Assembly: GCA_026874595.1 (NCBI GenBank)
Contig: CM049316.1
Location: 374,001-438,000, forward strand
Direction of reading: 5' to 3'
Length of the DNA stretch: 64,000 nt
DNA from: Sipunculus nudus
Taxonomy: Eukaryota; Annelida; Sipuncula; Golfingiida; Sipunculidae
Shown in pieces: positions 49,194 through 59,936 of this stretch. Below the pieces are notes generated by a model. That model saw only the letters and a list, made by a program, of their open reading frames with translations. It had not been told where the DNA came from and did no database searches. The position numbers and the translations under genes are program-made. Positions within the stretch are counted from its first letter, which is position 1. Each line of letters opens with the position of its first letter.

Positions 49194-52100
49194 TATCCGG
49201 AATAAATATCTTGAGTGATGGATTTTTGCTGAATATTTTCTGTAGGCGTGTCCCTTATAATTTCTTGGTGCCGGCAGTCTGAATGCAAAATGGCTTTATT
49301 TGCCTCTGTGCACCCTTTAATAATTAAAAGAATATCCTTTCTTTCTACTCGACTATCATATAGAACTGTTGAGAATATTCTTGGCTTTTTGTTCCTTTTA
49401 TACGGAGCAAATCTCTTGAGCGATGAATTTTACCGAACATTTTCTGTAGGCATGTCGCTTTTAATTTCTTGGTGCCGGTGGTCTGGTTGCGATATGTTTT
49501 TTTGTAAAGTTTGGCCTATGTACGGGCTTTAATAATTGAAAGAATATCCATACTTTCTACTCGACCTTTATATAGAACTGTTGAGAATATTCTTAGCTCT
49601 CTGTTCTTTTTTACCCCGAATAAATATCATGACCCGTCTATTTTTGCCGAATATTTTCTGTAGGCTTGTCTTTTTTTAATTCCTTGGTGCCGGCACTCTG
49701 GTTCCGATATGATTTTTTTGTAAAGATTTGTCTCTCTGTGCGCTTTAGTAAATAAAAAATATCCATGCTTTCTACGCGTTTTTTTTATAGAACTGTTGAG
49801 AATATTCCTTCCTCTCTGTTCCTTGTTACGCGGAATAAATATCATGACCCGTCTGTTTTTGCCAAATATTTTCTGTAGGCTTGTCTTTTTTTAATTCCTT
49901 GGTGCCGGCACTCTGGTTGCGATATGGTTTTATTGTAAAGATTGGCCTCTGTACGGGCTTTAATAATTAAAAGAATATCCATACTTTCTACTCGACTTTT
50001 ACATAGAAATGTTGAAAATATTCCTTGCTCTCTGTTCCTTTTAACCCCGAATAAATATCTCACCCGTCTGTTTTTGCCGAATATTTTCTGTAGGCGTGTC
50101 GTTTTTAATTTCTTGGTGCCGGTACTCTGGTTGCGATATGATTTTATTGTAAAGATTGGCCTCTCTACGGGCTTTAATAATTAAAAGAACATCCATACTT
50201 CCTACTCGACTTTAATATAGAACTGTTGAGAATATTCTTTGCTCTCTGTTCCTTTTAACCCCGAATAAATATCAAGACCCGTCTATTTTTTGCCGAATAT
50301 TTTCTGTAGGCGTGTCGTTTTTAATTTCTTAGTGTCGGCACTCTGGTTCCGATATGGTTTTATTGTAAAGATTTGTCTCTCTGTGCGCTTTAGTAAATAA
50401 AAAATATCCATGCTTTCTACACTTTTTTTTTATAGAACTGTTGAGAATATTCCTTCCTCTCTTTTCCTTTTTACGCGGAATAAATATCATGACCCGTCTG
50501 TTTTTGCCAAATATTTTCTGTAGGCTTGTCTTTTTTTAATTCCTTGGTGCCGGCACTCTTGTTGCGATATGGTTTTATTGTAAAGATTGGCCTCTGTACG
50601 GGCTTTAATAATTAAAAGAATATCCATACTTTCTACTCGACTTTTACATAGAAATGTTGAAAATATTCCTTGCTCTCTGTTCCTTTTAACCCCGAATAAA
50701 TATCATGACCCGTCTGTTTTTGCCGAATATTTTCTGTAGGTGTGTCGTTTTTAATTTCTTGGTGCCGGCGGTCTGGTTGCGATATGGTTTTATTGTAAAG
50801 ATTGGCCTCTGTACGGGCTTTAATAATTAAAAGAATATCCATACTTTCTACTCGACTTTTACATAGAAATGTTGAAAATATTCCTTGCTCTCTGTTCCTT
50901 TAACCCCGAATAAATATCATGACCCGTCTGTTTTTGCCGAATATTTTCTGTAGGCGTGTCGTTTTTAATTTCTTGGTGCCGGTACTCTTTTTGCGATATG
51001 ATTTTATTGTAAAGATTGGCCTCTCTACGGGCTTTAATAATTAAAAGAACATCCATACTTTCTACTCGACTTTAATATAGAACTGTTGAGAATATTCTTT
51101 GCTCTCTGTTCCTTTTAACCCCCAATAAATAACAAGACCCGTCTATTTTTTGCCGAATATTTTCTGTAGGCATGTCGTTTTTAATTTCTTGGTGTCGGCA
51201 CTCTGGTTCCGATATAGTTTTATTGTAAAGATTTGTCTCTCTGTGCGCTTTAGTAAATAAAAAATATCCATGCTTTCAACACGTTTTTTTTTATAGAACT
51301 GTTGAAAATATTCCTTCCTCTGTGTTCCTTTTTACGCGGAATAAATATCATGACCCGTCTGTTTTTGCCAAATATTTTCTGTAGGCTTGTCTTTTTTTAA
51401 TTCCTTGGTTCCGGCACTCTTGTTGTGATATGGTTTTATTGTAAAGATTGGCCTCTGTACGGGCTTTAATAATTAAAAGAATATCCATACTTTCTACTCG
51501 ACTTTTACATAGAAATGTTGAAAATATTCCTTGCTCTCTGTTCCTTTTAACCCCGAATAAATATCATGACCCGTCTGTTTTTGCCGAATATTTTCTGTAG
51601 GCGTGTCGTTTTTAATTTCTTGGTGCCGGTACTCTTTTTGCGATATGATTTTATTGTAAAGATTGGCCTCTCTACGGGCTTAAATAATTAAAAGAACATC
51701 CATACTTTCTACTCGACTTTAATATAGAACTGTTGAGAATATTCTTTGCTCTCTGTTCCTTTTTACCCCCAATAAATTTCAAGACCCGTCTCTTTTTGCC
51801 GAATATTTTCTGTAGGCGTGTCGTTTTTAATTTCTTGGTGTCGGCACTCTGGTTCCGATATGGTTTTATTGTAAAGATTGGTCTCTGTACGGGCTTTAAT
51901 AATTAAAAGAATATCCATACTTTCTGCTCGACTTTTATATAGTACTGTATGGAATATTCCTTGCTCTCTGCTCCTTTTTACCCCGATTAAATATCTTGAG
52001 CTGTCTGTTTTTGCCGAATATTTTCTGTAGGCGTGTCGTTTTTAATTTCTTGGTGCCGGTACTCTGGTTGCGATATGATTTTATTGTAAAGATTGGCCTC

Positions 52101-52708
52101 TCTACGGGCTTTAATAATTAAAAGAACATCCATACTTTCTTCTCGACTTTTATATAGCACTGTGGAGAATATTCTTTGGTTTCTGTTTGTTTTTACCATG
52201 AATAAATATCAAGACCCGTCTGTTTTTGCCGAATATTTTCTGTAAGCGTGTCGTTTTTAATTTTTTGGTGCCGGCATTCTGGTGCCGGTATGATTTTATT
52301 GTAAAGATTGGTCTCTATGTGCGCTTTAGTAAATAAAAAAATATCCATGCTTTCTACACGGTTTTTTTTATAGAACTGTTAAGAATATTCCTTGCTCTCT
52401 GTTTCTTTTTACCCCGAATAAATATCATGACCCGTCTGTTTTTGCCGAATATTTTCTGTGGGCGTGTCGTTTTTAATTTCTTGGTGCCGGCGGTCTGGTT
52501 GTGATATGATTTTATTGTAAAGATTGGCGTCTGTGCGGGCTTTAATTATTAGAGAAATATCCATACTTTTTACACGGTTTCTATATAGAACTATTCAGAA
52601 TATTCTTTGCTTTCTGTTCCTTTTAACTCCGAATAAATATCTTGAGCCGTCTACTTTTGCCTTACATTTTCTGCAGGCATGTCGCTTTTAATTTCTTGGC
52701 TCCGGCAG
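49194..52708 (-). repeat. 215-bp tandem array, about 16 units (right arm)
   Basis: Reverse complement of 9,078-13,022 but 430 bp shorter, that is one fewer dimer of the GGATGTTC and GGATATTC unit types. The missing block corresponds to somewhere within left-arm positions about 9,800-11,100. Confidence 0.93.
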
Positions 52709-53005
52709 TATAATTCCAAAAGTACAAACGTTCATGATGTGTACACTTATTCACCAAAACATGTATATTAGAAGAATACCCGTTGGATTATAACGGTAAC
52801 TTTCACATCGTTAGGTATTAAAAAAAAGGATGTGAGTTGTCACCCGGATATTGTTATATTTTTTGGGTTAGAACAGGTGGCTTGGCGGGATGTCGCATTA
52901 CCTAACTTTGACACGTATTATTGTATTAAAAAATGGTCTCAGACGTAAATTATCCTTCCCTTTTTGTTAATCTACATGAAACAATAGTAATTGACAATCA
53001 TATGA
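52709..53005. other. Array leader and adjoining DNA
   Basis: Contains the reverse complement of the shared leader sequence (mirror of about 8,780-9,077). No gene. Confidence 0.5.
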
Positions 53006-53448
53006 ATGTGGTGCGCAAACTCAGAAATTGTTATTGTCTATGCCGCCGGGGGGCATCCTTGGCTTAGGCCTACCCTTCTAAAAAATTTCAGACTTGTGTT
53101 TGTTTTCATTCACTGAATCTCATTGGCATTCGACACAGGGAATAAAGATCACACCACGGCAGGTCGGGGCTGGTGAAAAATTGTCAACATTAAGAGTTAT
53201 ATAGGAGGTTGGGGGTTCGAATCCGCGGCGGGGAATGGTTTACTTTTTTTCCACGTTATGTATATTATTTCATAATTCCTGGCGGTTTCTTGGTAATTTA
53301 TGAATGGTAAATCAATTAATGAGGCCAATTAGATGAAAGGTGTGCGAGCTAAGAAACAGTTACTGTTCCTGCCACCAGGGGGCGACCCAGGCTTATGGGC
53401 CATTTGGTGAAAATAACGGGTCCAAATGAAAGGGATTTTAACAGATCA
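53006..53448 (+). repeat. tRNA-derived SINE-like element between two end boxes
   Basis: End box GCCGCCGGGGGGCATCC at 53,042-53,058, linker, decayed tRNA-like head with GGGGGTTCGAATCCGCGG at 53,211-53,228, body with TTGGTAATTTATGAATGG, then box GCCACCAGGGGGCGACC at 53,371-53,387. Box-to-box distance is 329 bp. The tail leads into the 18-bp minisatellite, as in the other composite copy. Confidence 0.65.
53371..53387 (+). promoter_or_regulatory. CTCF-consensus box (GCCACCAGGGGGCGACC)
   Basis: Exact match to the CTCF core consensus on the plus strand; mirror at 8,399-8,415 on the minus strand. The two arms therefore carry the motif in divergent orientation. Confidence 0.4.
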
Positions 53449-53449
53449 A

Positions 53450-53626
53450 CAACCCTGGGTCCAACCCCGTTAAAACGATCGACCTGGTTATAATGTCCAA
53501 CCTCGTTAAAATGATCAACCTGGTTAAAATGAACAATGTGGTTAAAATGAACAACATGGTTAGAATGAACAACCTCGTTTTAATGTCCAACCTCGTTATA
53601 ATGTACAACCTCGTTATACTGTTCAA
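53450..53626 (-). repeat. 18-bp minisatellite, short array (right arm)
   Basis: Mirror of 8,160-8,336; about ten units of the AACCTGGTTAAAATGAAC type. Confidence 0.9.
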
Positions 53627-53755
53627 GTTTTGCCATGCTTGAACCAACGTACGCAAACTCGTAGGCAAATATATATATATATATATATATGTATATAATA
53701 TATATGTACTATAAAAGAATATTGAGGCCAGTCAGGCAAAATAGTTAATGTTCCT

Positions 53756-53772
53756 GCCACCAGAGGGCGACC
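53756..53772 (+). promoter_or_regulatory. CTCF-consensus-like box (GCCACCAGAGGGCGACC)
   Basis: Mirror of 8,012-8,028, inside a fragment of the SINE-associated body (about 53,721-53,821). Confidence 0.35.
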
Positions 53773-53821
53773 TAGGCTTATCAGCTTGTGTCCAAATGAA
53801 CGGGATTTTAACAGATAACCC

Positions 53822-54119
53822 TTGTGTTTGTCGGACTAGTATCTCTCTCCATATATATATATATATACATATGTATAGTTATATACTCCTGTCTAGTTTT
53901 ACATTAAATTTTAATTAAAATTTGGTCAAGGTGGCCCAAAAAGCCAGGATCCAAGTATACAAACAGCATTGTAACATTTATTGTTTTTTTAATTAATTAT
54001 TAATTATTTATGTCTTTTGGAAACACACATCCTGTTGAAAAAAGACCTTTTTTGAATAGCGTGATTGATTTTTTAAAGAGTTTGTGTTAAGTGTTATCTA
54101 CTAACCCTTAGGTAGGTTA
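53822..54119. other. No gene seen; TA-rich and A/T-homopolymer DNA
   Basis: Mirror of about 7,666-7,964. It contains GGCCCAAAAAGCCAGGATCC, which recurs near 54,821 as GCCCAAAAAGCCAGGAT, so a short subtelomeric repeat word is shared. Confidence 0.45.
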
Positions 54120-54225
54120 ACAGGGAACTGTAGAAAAAGCCGGTTATTTCCAAAAGTTTTCAAATTAAATTTTCAAAACTTGTGTCCCACGGCCCAGTTT
54201 ACTGCTTCTCGTCATATTATGCCGT

Positions 54226-54257
<32 letters not shown>

Positions 54258-54800
54258 CATAAATATATATATATATATATATATATTCACACCCACATAA
54301 CTACTCATGTAAGAACAAATTCACGTTGAAACGCAGCGACCCCTGGCGGACAGATGGTAATCGAAAGTCGATACGCTGGTCAATAAGTGGTATTCTAACC
54401 CTTAGGTAGGTTAACAGGGAAATTTAGAAAAAATCGTTTATTTTCAAAAGTTTTCAATTTAATTTTTCAAAACTTGTGTCCCACGGTCCAGTTTACTGTT
54501 TCTCGTCATATTATGCCGTTATATATATAAATATATATATATATATATACATAAATATATATATATATATATTCACACCCACATAACTACTCATGTAAGA
54601 ACAAATTCACGTTGAAACGCAGCGACCCCTGGCGGACAGATGGTAATCGAAAGTCGATACGCTGGTCAATAAGTGGTATTCTAACCCTTAGGTAGGTTAA
54701 CAGGGAAATTTAGAAAAAATCGTTTATTTTCAAAAGTTTTCAATTTAATTTTTCAAAACTTGTGTCCCACGGTCCAGTTTACTGCTTCTCGTCAAATTAT
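54120..54800. repeat. 290-bp tandem repeat with (TA)n (right arm)
   Basis: Mirror of 6,985-7,665. The two full units contain (TA)n tracts of different length, and each carries CAGCGACCCCTGGCGGAC, a minus-strand CTCF-like core (near 54,334-54,351 and 54,620-54,637). Confidence 0.85.
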
Positions 54801-54983
54801 GACGTTTGTTGGTCAAGGTTGCCCAAAAAGCCAGGATTTTGCGGAGTTTTTAAAAATTAATTTTTTTTAATTTAATTTTCAAAATCTGTCCAAGTGTACA
54901 AAAAGTTTACAGTATATCTGTTTAGTATTTTAAATTTTTAATTCAACTATACTGTCAGTCGCGCCCCCTGCCGTTAAGTGTTG

Positions 54984-55194
54984 GGTAACGCCTTAACCTG
55001 TGGTCAGTGGAACCGGTCAGCCGCGTGTGGGCGAACCCTCTGTCTCCCCTACGTTTTGGAGCCTAAGTAAACCAGGGGGTTTGCCCACTCTCCCTCTCCC
55101 TCTCCGCCCACAATGGCCGCCGGCTGACCGTATGGGGGCGGCCATCTCTACCGTAAAGCCTTTATTTCAATCGGCCTTGACCGGTCAGATGGGG
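54984..55194. other. GC-rich island (mirror of 6,590-6,800)
   Basis: CpG-containing segment with CTCTCCCTCTCCCTCTCC, about 550 bp inside the right-arm telomeric stub. The overlapping 72-codon frame starts with GTG and is not credible. Confidence 0.45.
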
Positions 55195-55726
55195 TCAAAC
55201 TTTTATAAATTCTGTTAAAATTCAAATTTTCCATAAAAATGTGCGCTTTTATTTTTTTGGGGTCAAGAATTGTCCACTGCACCTAACCCTGTACACTGTA
55301 GCCTCGCTAATGACCTCTGGTCATTGTGATTGACCAATATATGTTTTTGACTTAGCCAACACCTAAGCAGAAGTGTCCTAACCCTGGAATTTAGTGCCAG
55401 CGATGGCCGCAGTGGTCAATGGGGGGCGCCACCTTCCGGTATCATTTTGCCCCGAAAAATTTAAAATTTGTTAAGTAAATTTAAGTAAGTCAACTTAATC
55501 GGCTGCTTAAGCAGTAAGTCATTTGAGTTATATCCTGTGTAAGTGTTGAAAATTTTGCTTAAGCAGTGTGATAACCCAGGGTTAGTATAGGGGTGTTTCG
55601 TGGTTAGCGTTTTAACACGTTAGTCTAAGTGTCGCATACTTAAGCAAGTCACTTAAGACCAAAAGCTACGTAAGGCTCCCCTAAGTCTTGTTAAGTTGTG
55701 TCTAAGTGGTGACTAACGTCCGGTAT
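55195..55726. other. Outer end of the right arm
   Basis: Contains many CTTAAG/ACTTAAGC words and short ACCCTGG and CTAACCC stretches. No gene. The first clear arm-to-arm differences (three substitutions and a 7-bp indel) fall in this outermost part. Confidence 0.55.
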
Positions 55727-55742
55727 CTAACCCTAACCCTAA
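55727..55742 (-). repeat. Telomeric repeat stub
   Basis: CTAACCCTAACCCTAA, about two and a half repeats of the C-rich strand, at exactly the position where the left arm meets its 564-bp telomeric block. Confidence 0.85.
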
Positions 55743-56905
55743 TTAGATTCCTAAAACTTAAACCAAACCTCAAAAACGACTAAGTCAAACCATTTTTTGA
55801 CTAATCCTGAGGTTAGCCCGATTTCTTTTACAATCTTTTTCCTTACATTCCATATTTTATAAAATTTATAAAAAAAAGCCTGACCACTCCATTTTTGAAA
55901 AAAAATGTTGAATTAAAAAAAAAAAATCGGTCCTAAGGGGATGGTTTAGTACTGGCACGTGACTACTTTGACTACTTTTGACCACTGGTCAAAAGCCCTT
56001 TCATGGTGCTACAATCTAACAAAGTCTAACAAAAAATGGTATCACGTTTAAATAAAATGGTTAGTTAACCACGTTTTTTAGTCCTAATTTTTTTTCACTG
56101 GTATCTAATTTGACGCTCTTACTAATTAAGCTCCTCACCCCCCTGACCTCTGAGATAGTGGCAAATTCAGCCGAGGTGTCACTTTTTTTAATGTGCATAT
56201 AACATTGTCATTTATTAAGTTTCGACCTTTAAACTCAGGATATTTGTAAAAGTCAGTAAAACTGATATTTTGGAAAAGAAAAAAAAATTTTAACTTCAAA
56301 AGTTTTTGAAAAAAATTGAGTTTAAAAATGTAGGACCGAAATTACAAAATTCAACTTAAGGCTAACCGTGACTGATTTTAAGCGTTTAAAAACCCAGTAA
56401 AAACACAGAAAACGTCATTTATTTGATGAACTGTCCTCTGCTATCAGTTTTTATCACCGTCTGGAACGCAAAAATAGAATATTTAAAGTTGAATAAAAAA
56501 AAATAAACATTTAAAATTTTTTATTTTTAAATTTGAAATTTACTCATCAATTATGCAATACGCATATTTTGTTTGTTTTCTTTTCCAAATACAAACAGGA
56601 ATGCGATTACAGAACTAACCCAGGACAAAAATTGATTTTTCCAAGTTTATTCGAAAAGTTATTAGCATAATTTTAAATTTTAAGAAATTTTAATTTTTAA
56701 TGACTTTAAGTTCTAATCGTGATATGATATGAATGTATTAGCGTTTCTACTTTCGACAGTTCGTTAAAACAAACTCTATTTCATTTATTTAGAGTGTTTG
56801 TATACTTTTATTATCGTTTCTCTGTTTTTTTCACGACTTTAAAGAATTGATGCTCCTTTTTCAGGATAGCCGCGATAACTCTAGGTTGTTATAACCCTAT
56901 AGGGT
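55743..56905. other. Right telomere-adjacent flank, diverged inverted partner of 4,341-5,486
   Basis: Collinear in reverse complement with the left flank but with frequent substitutions and small indels. Examples: TTTTGACCACTGGTCAAAAG near 55,976 against TTTTGACCAATGGTCAAGTG on the left, and TAACTAACCATTTTATTTAA when reversed against TAATTAACCATTTTACTTTA. No gene. Confidence 0.7.
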
Positions 56906-56929
56906 AACAACCCTAGTCAACTTAAGTTT

Positions 56930-57680
56930 AGGACCATAACATTAAGTTTAGCACCATAATCAATAAAATTGTCATTTCAGACCTGAGAAATGGCCTTTGG
57001 AGTCCAACCGGTCAGTCAGACTCCATCGGGTCAAGAAAAATGAGTTCTCCTCATGTGTTATCTATACCTTATGTTGAATGGTAAGTTGATCAACTTATGA
57101 TATGTTGATCAACTTAACTTAAGTTGAATTCTTAAGTTGATTTAAGTTGATCAATTTATGCTATATGGAATGGTAAGTTGATCAACTTAAATCAACTTAC
57201 CTAAAGTTGAATTCTTAAGTTGATCTTAAGTTGATCAACTTATGCTATGTTGAATTGTAAGTTGATCAACTTATGCTATGTTGATCGACTTAAGCTTCAA
57301 CATAGCATAAGTTGATCAACTTAAATCAACTTAACTTAAGTTGAATTCTTAAGTTGATCTTAAGTTGATCAACTTATGCTATGTTGAATGGTAAGTTGAT
57401 CAACTTATGCTATGTTGATCGACTTAAGCATATGTTGAATGGTAAGTTGACCAACTTAGGCTATGTTGATCGACTTAAGCTTCAACATAGCATAAGTTAA
57501 TCAACTTAAATCAACTTAACTTAAGTTGAATTCTTAAGTTGATCTTAAGTTGATCAACTTATGCTACGTTGAATGGTAAGTTGATCGACTTATGCTATGT
57601 TGATCGACTTAAGCTTATGTTGAATGGTAAGTTGACCAACTTAGGCTATGTTGATTACTTAAGTTGAATCTGACTTTAGA
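56930..57680. repeat. Dyad-symmetric TTGATCAACTTAAG satellite
   Basis: Short self-complementary words (TAAGTTGATCAACTTA, CAACTTAAGTTGA) repeat with the landmark GAATTCTTAAGTTGATC near 57,128, 57,209, 57,344 and 57,529. It is related to the 2,241-4,340 satellite but shorter and with TTGATCAA as an extra core. Confidence 0.85.
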
Positions 57681-57699
57681 TTAAAAATTATTTCGATGC

Positions 57700-58560
57700 T
57701 ATAACCTTGTTATACTGAACAACCTCGTTATTATGTCCAACTTGGTCATTATGAACATCCTCAATATTATGAAAAACCTCGTTATTATGAACAACCTCGT
57801 TATACTGTCCAACCGGGTTTTTTTGTGAACAACCAGGTTATAATCGACAGGATCGTTATTATGAACTATCTTGTCAGAATGAACAACATGGTTATAATGG
57901 ACAACCTTTGTGTATGTATCTATATATGTGTACATGTATGCATATTCTACTCAAGGACGGTCTACTATGGTCCTAAACTTATAGTTTACTCTAGGACGTG
58001 GCTCACCCTGCAGTTGTAAGTCACTATTATGGTCCTAAACTTAAGAGTTTTATGGTGCGAACTGTTACGTCAAGGAAATGCAGTTCATCAAGCGTACAAG
58101 TGGTCAATGAAATTCCTCGTAATTATGAACAACCTCGTTATTGTGAACAACCTCGTTATACTGTCCATCCTATTGTGAACAACCTGGTTACAATGTAAAA
58201 CCTAGTTATAATGAACAATTTTGTTATTATGAACAACCTGATTATTATGAACAACCTGGTTATAGTGAACAACTTGGTTTTAATGAACAACTATTATGGA
58301 CAACCTCACTATTATGAACAACCTCGTTATTATGATCTACCTTGTCAGATTGAAGAACATGGTTATAATGGACTACCTTTGTGTATGTATGCATTATGAC
58401 CAGGTTGTTCATAATAACCGGGTTGTTCATTATAACTAGGTTGGACATAATATCGAGGTTGTTCATTAAAACAAGGTTTATCATTATAACAAGGTTGCTC
58501 TTTATAACCAGATTGGACATTTTGACCAGATTGCTCATAATAACCAGGTTGTTCATTATA
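57700..58560. repeat. 18-bp minisatellite outside the palindrome, with strand switch
   Basis: From 57,715 to about 58,375 the units read AACCTCGTTATTATGAAC or close variants. After CTTTGTGTATGTATGCATTA the units from 58,390 to 58,560 read on the opposite strand (CCAGGTTGTTCATAATAA). Between them, TATGGTCCTAAACTTA landmarks at 57,967 and 58,030 connect this region with the 1-2,240 repeat. Reading frames across it are periodic artefacts. Confidence 0.88.
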
Positions 58561-59936
58561 ATTGTTTTAAGTTATGGGCCCAAACATAATGCACTTGGTA
58601 TAAAATCAAGAAATATATTTACCCCCTTAACAAGAGGATTGCTGAAGCTAGAGATTTTTTGTCATGGATGTAACATTATATAATCAAGATTCAATTGAAT
58701 ACTCAAAATTAGTTCTGAATTTTTCAAATTTTATAAGTTATTAGTATAAATATAAATTAGTACCTTAAATTTTGCTCAACTTTGACCATGGCACGTTTGT
58801 TTCCTGTGAACACTGTTGATATAATTTTCATATCATGCACACATATGGATTTCAGCGTTTTAGTTTGGAAAGCTGAAAGAAATTGACCAAAAATTGTAGC
58901 TTTTATTAATGTTTTAATGGGACCATGTCAGACCTTGGCTCTCCCCCGCCCCTCTTGAGTCACCTGTATGTTGACCTTGTTGACCTCTGAGCAAATTATG
59001 CACGCTTAAGGCGAGGCATTAAGTGGGGCAGCCAGGCAGCTTATGGCCAGCCACAGTTGATCCAGGTGTCCAACCCAACTCATCTAGTAGTTGTTTTAAC
59101 CAACAACATAACAATAAACAATAAATAAATAAATCTTTATTGTTATTTATAACAAATTAAAGAAAAATAGAAAAGGAATTTGTTAGTTGATGAGTAACAG
59201 GAAATTAACTTGCAGTTACTGATAATATAAGAATCTTGTATCGATGGGTAGAATGTCATGTATTCCAAATAACGCCATGCAGTCACCTATGGTATTTTTC
59301 AGTTCAATTTTATAGATAAAAAAATAAATCATATTATTCATTACCAATCATTAGGGATCATATGAAGGAAATAAATGACAGACATAGATGCAGTTGATAA
59401 TATTAATCTATATTCCTACTGTGTCTAGCGTGTACATTGATGTGGAATTAGTCCAGAATGAATATATTACATTTATTTTTTTAATATAAATAAAACCAAG
59501 TACTTATGATCATTATTTAAATGTGTGAATTTTGTATATTCTGGATTCTCAACATCATTGTTTGGTTAAAACTGAATAAATACCAGACATGGTGCAAATA
59601 CTTGGCAAATGTATTTGAATACGAATATGAATATGTACTCCATTATAAAATTTCTTGCATCAGAATGGGAATTCAGCTAAAAATGAAAGTATATGAATAC
59701 CAGAGCAAATACTTTCGAAATGTATTCATAAATGCATTCATGAATATATTCTATAATATTATTTTAATTATCATTTCAGTTATATTTTATTTTTTTAAAA
59801 TCATATGATTCTCTTATTATTTTTAATAAAAATTAAATTCGGCACAATATTTGTTATTAAATTTTAATAAATAGTTAAACTCTTACATTATATGTGCTGC
59901 TTATAAGTTATATGACCAAGTCAAAATCTGTGTGAC
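58561..59936. other. AT-rich flank with no supported gene
   Basis: Contains an AATAAATAAATAAAT microsatellite near 59,120-59,135 and degenerate GAATATGAATATG/TGTATTC stretches near 59,620-59,755. The 95-codon frame at 59,521-59,808 is hydrophobic and low-complexity and is not credible. The region ends at the sharp start of the second inverted duplication. Confidence 0.55.

Larger units (their letters stand above)
35337..55742 (-). repeat. Right arm of the giant inverted repeat
   Basis: Reverse complement of the left arm; see that entry for the pairing sums. It is about 430 bp shorter, which corresponds to exactly two 215-bp units missing from its array. Its outer end carries only a 16-bp telomeric stub where the left arm abuts 564 bp. 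Confidence 0.95.

Noticed and set aside
6051-55742. Palindrome as a trivial fold-back read artefact
   Set aside because: The arms differ by a 430-bp array block, telomeric block length, microsatellites and substitution clusters, and a unique 8.45-kb spacer lies between them. A haplotype misjoin remains possible and is stated in the findings.
59521-59808. 95-codon hydrophobic frame
   Set aside because: Low-complexity AT-rich sequence with internal near-repeats and no supporting splice or start context.
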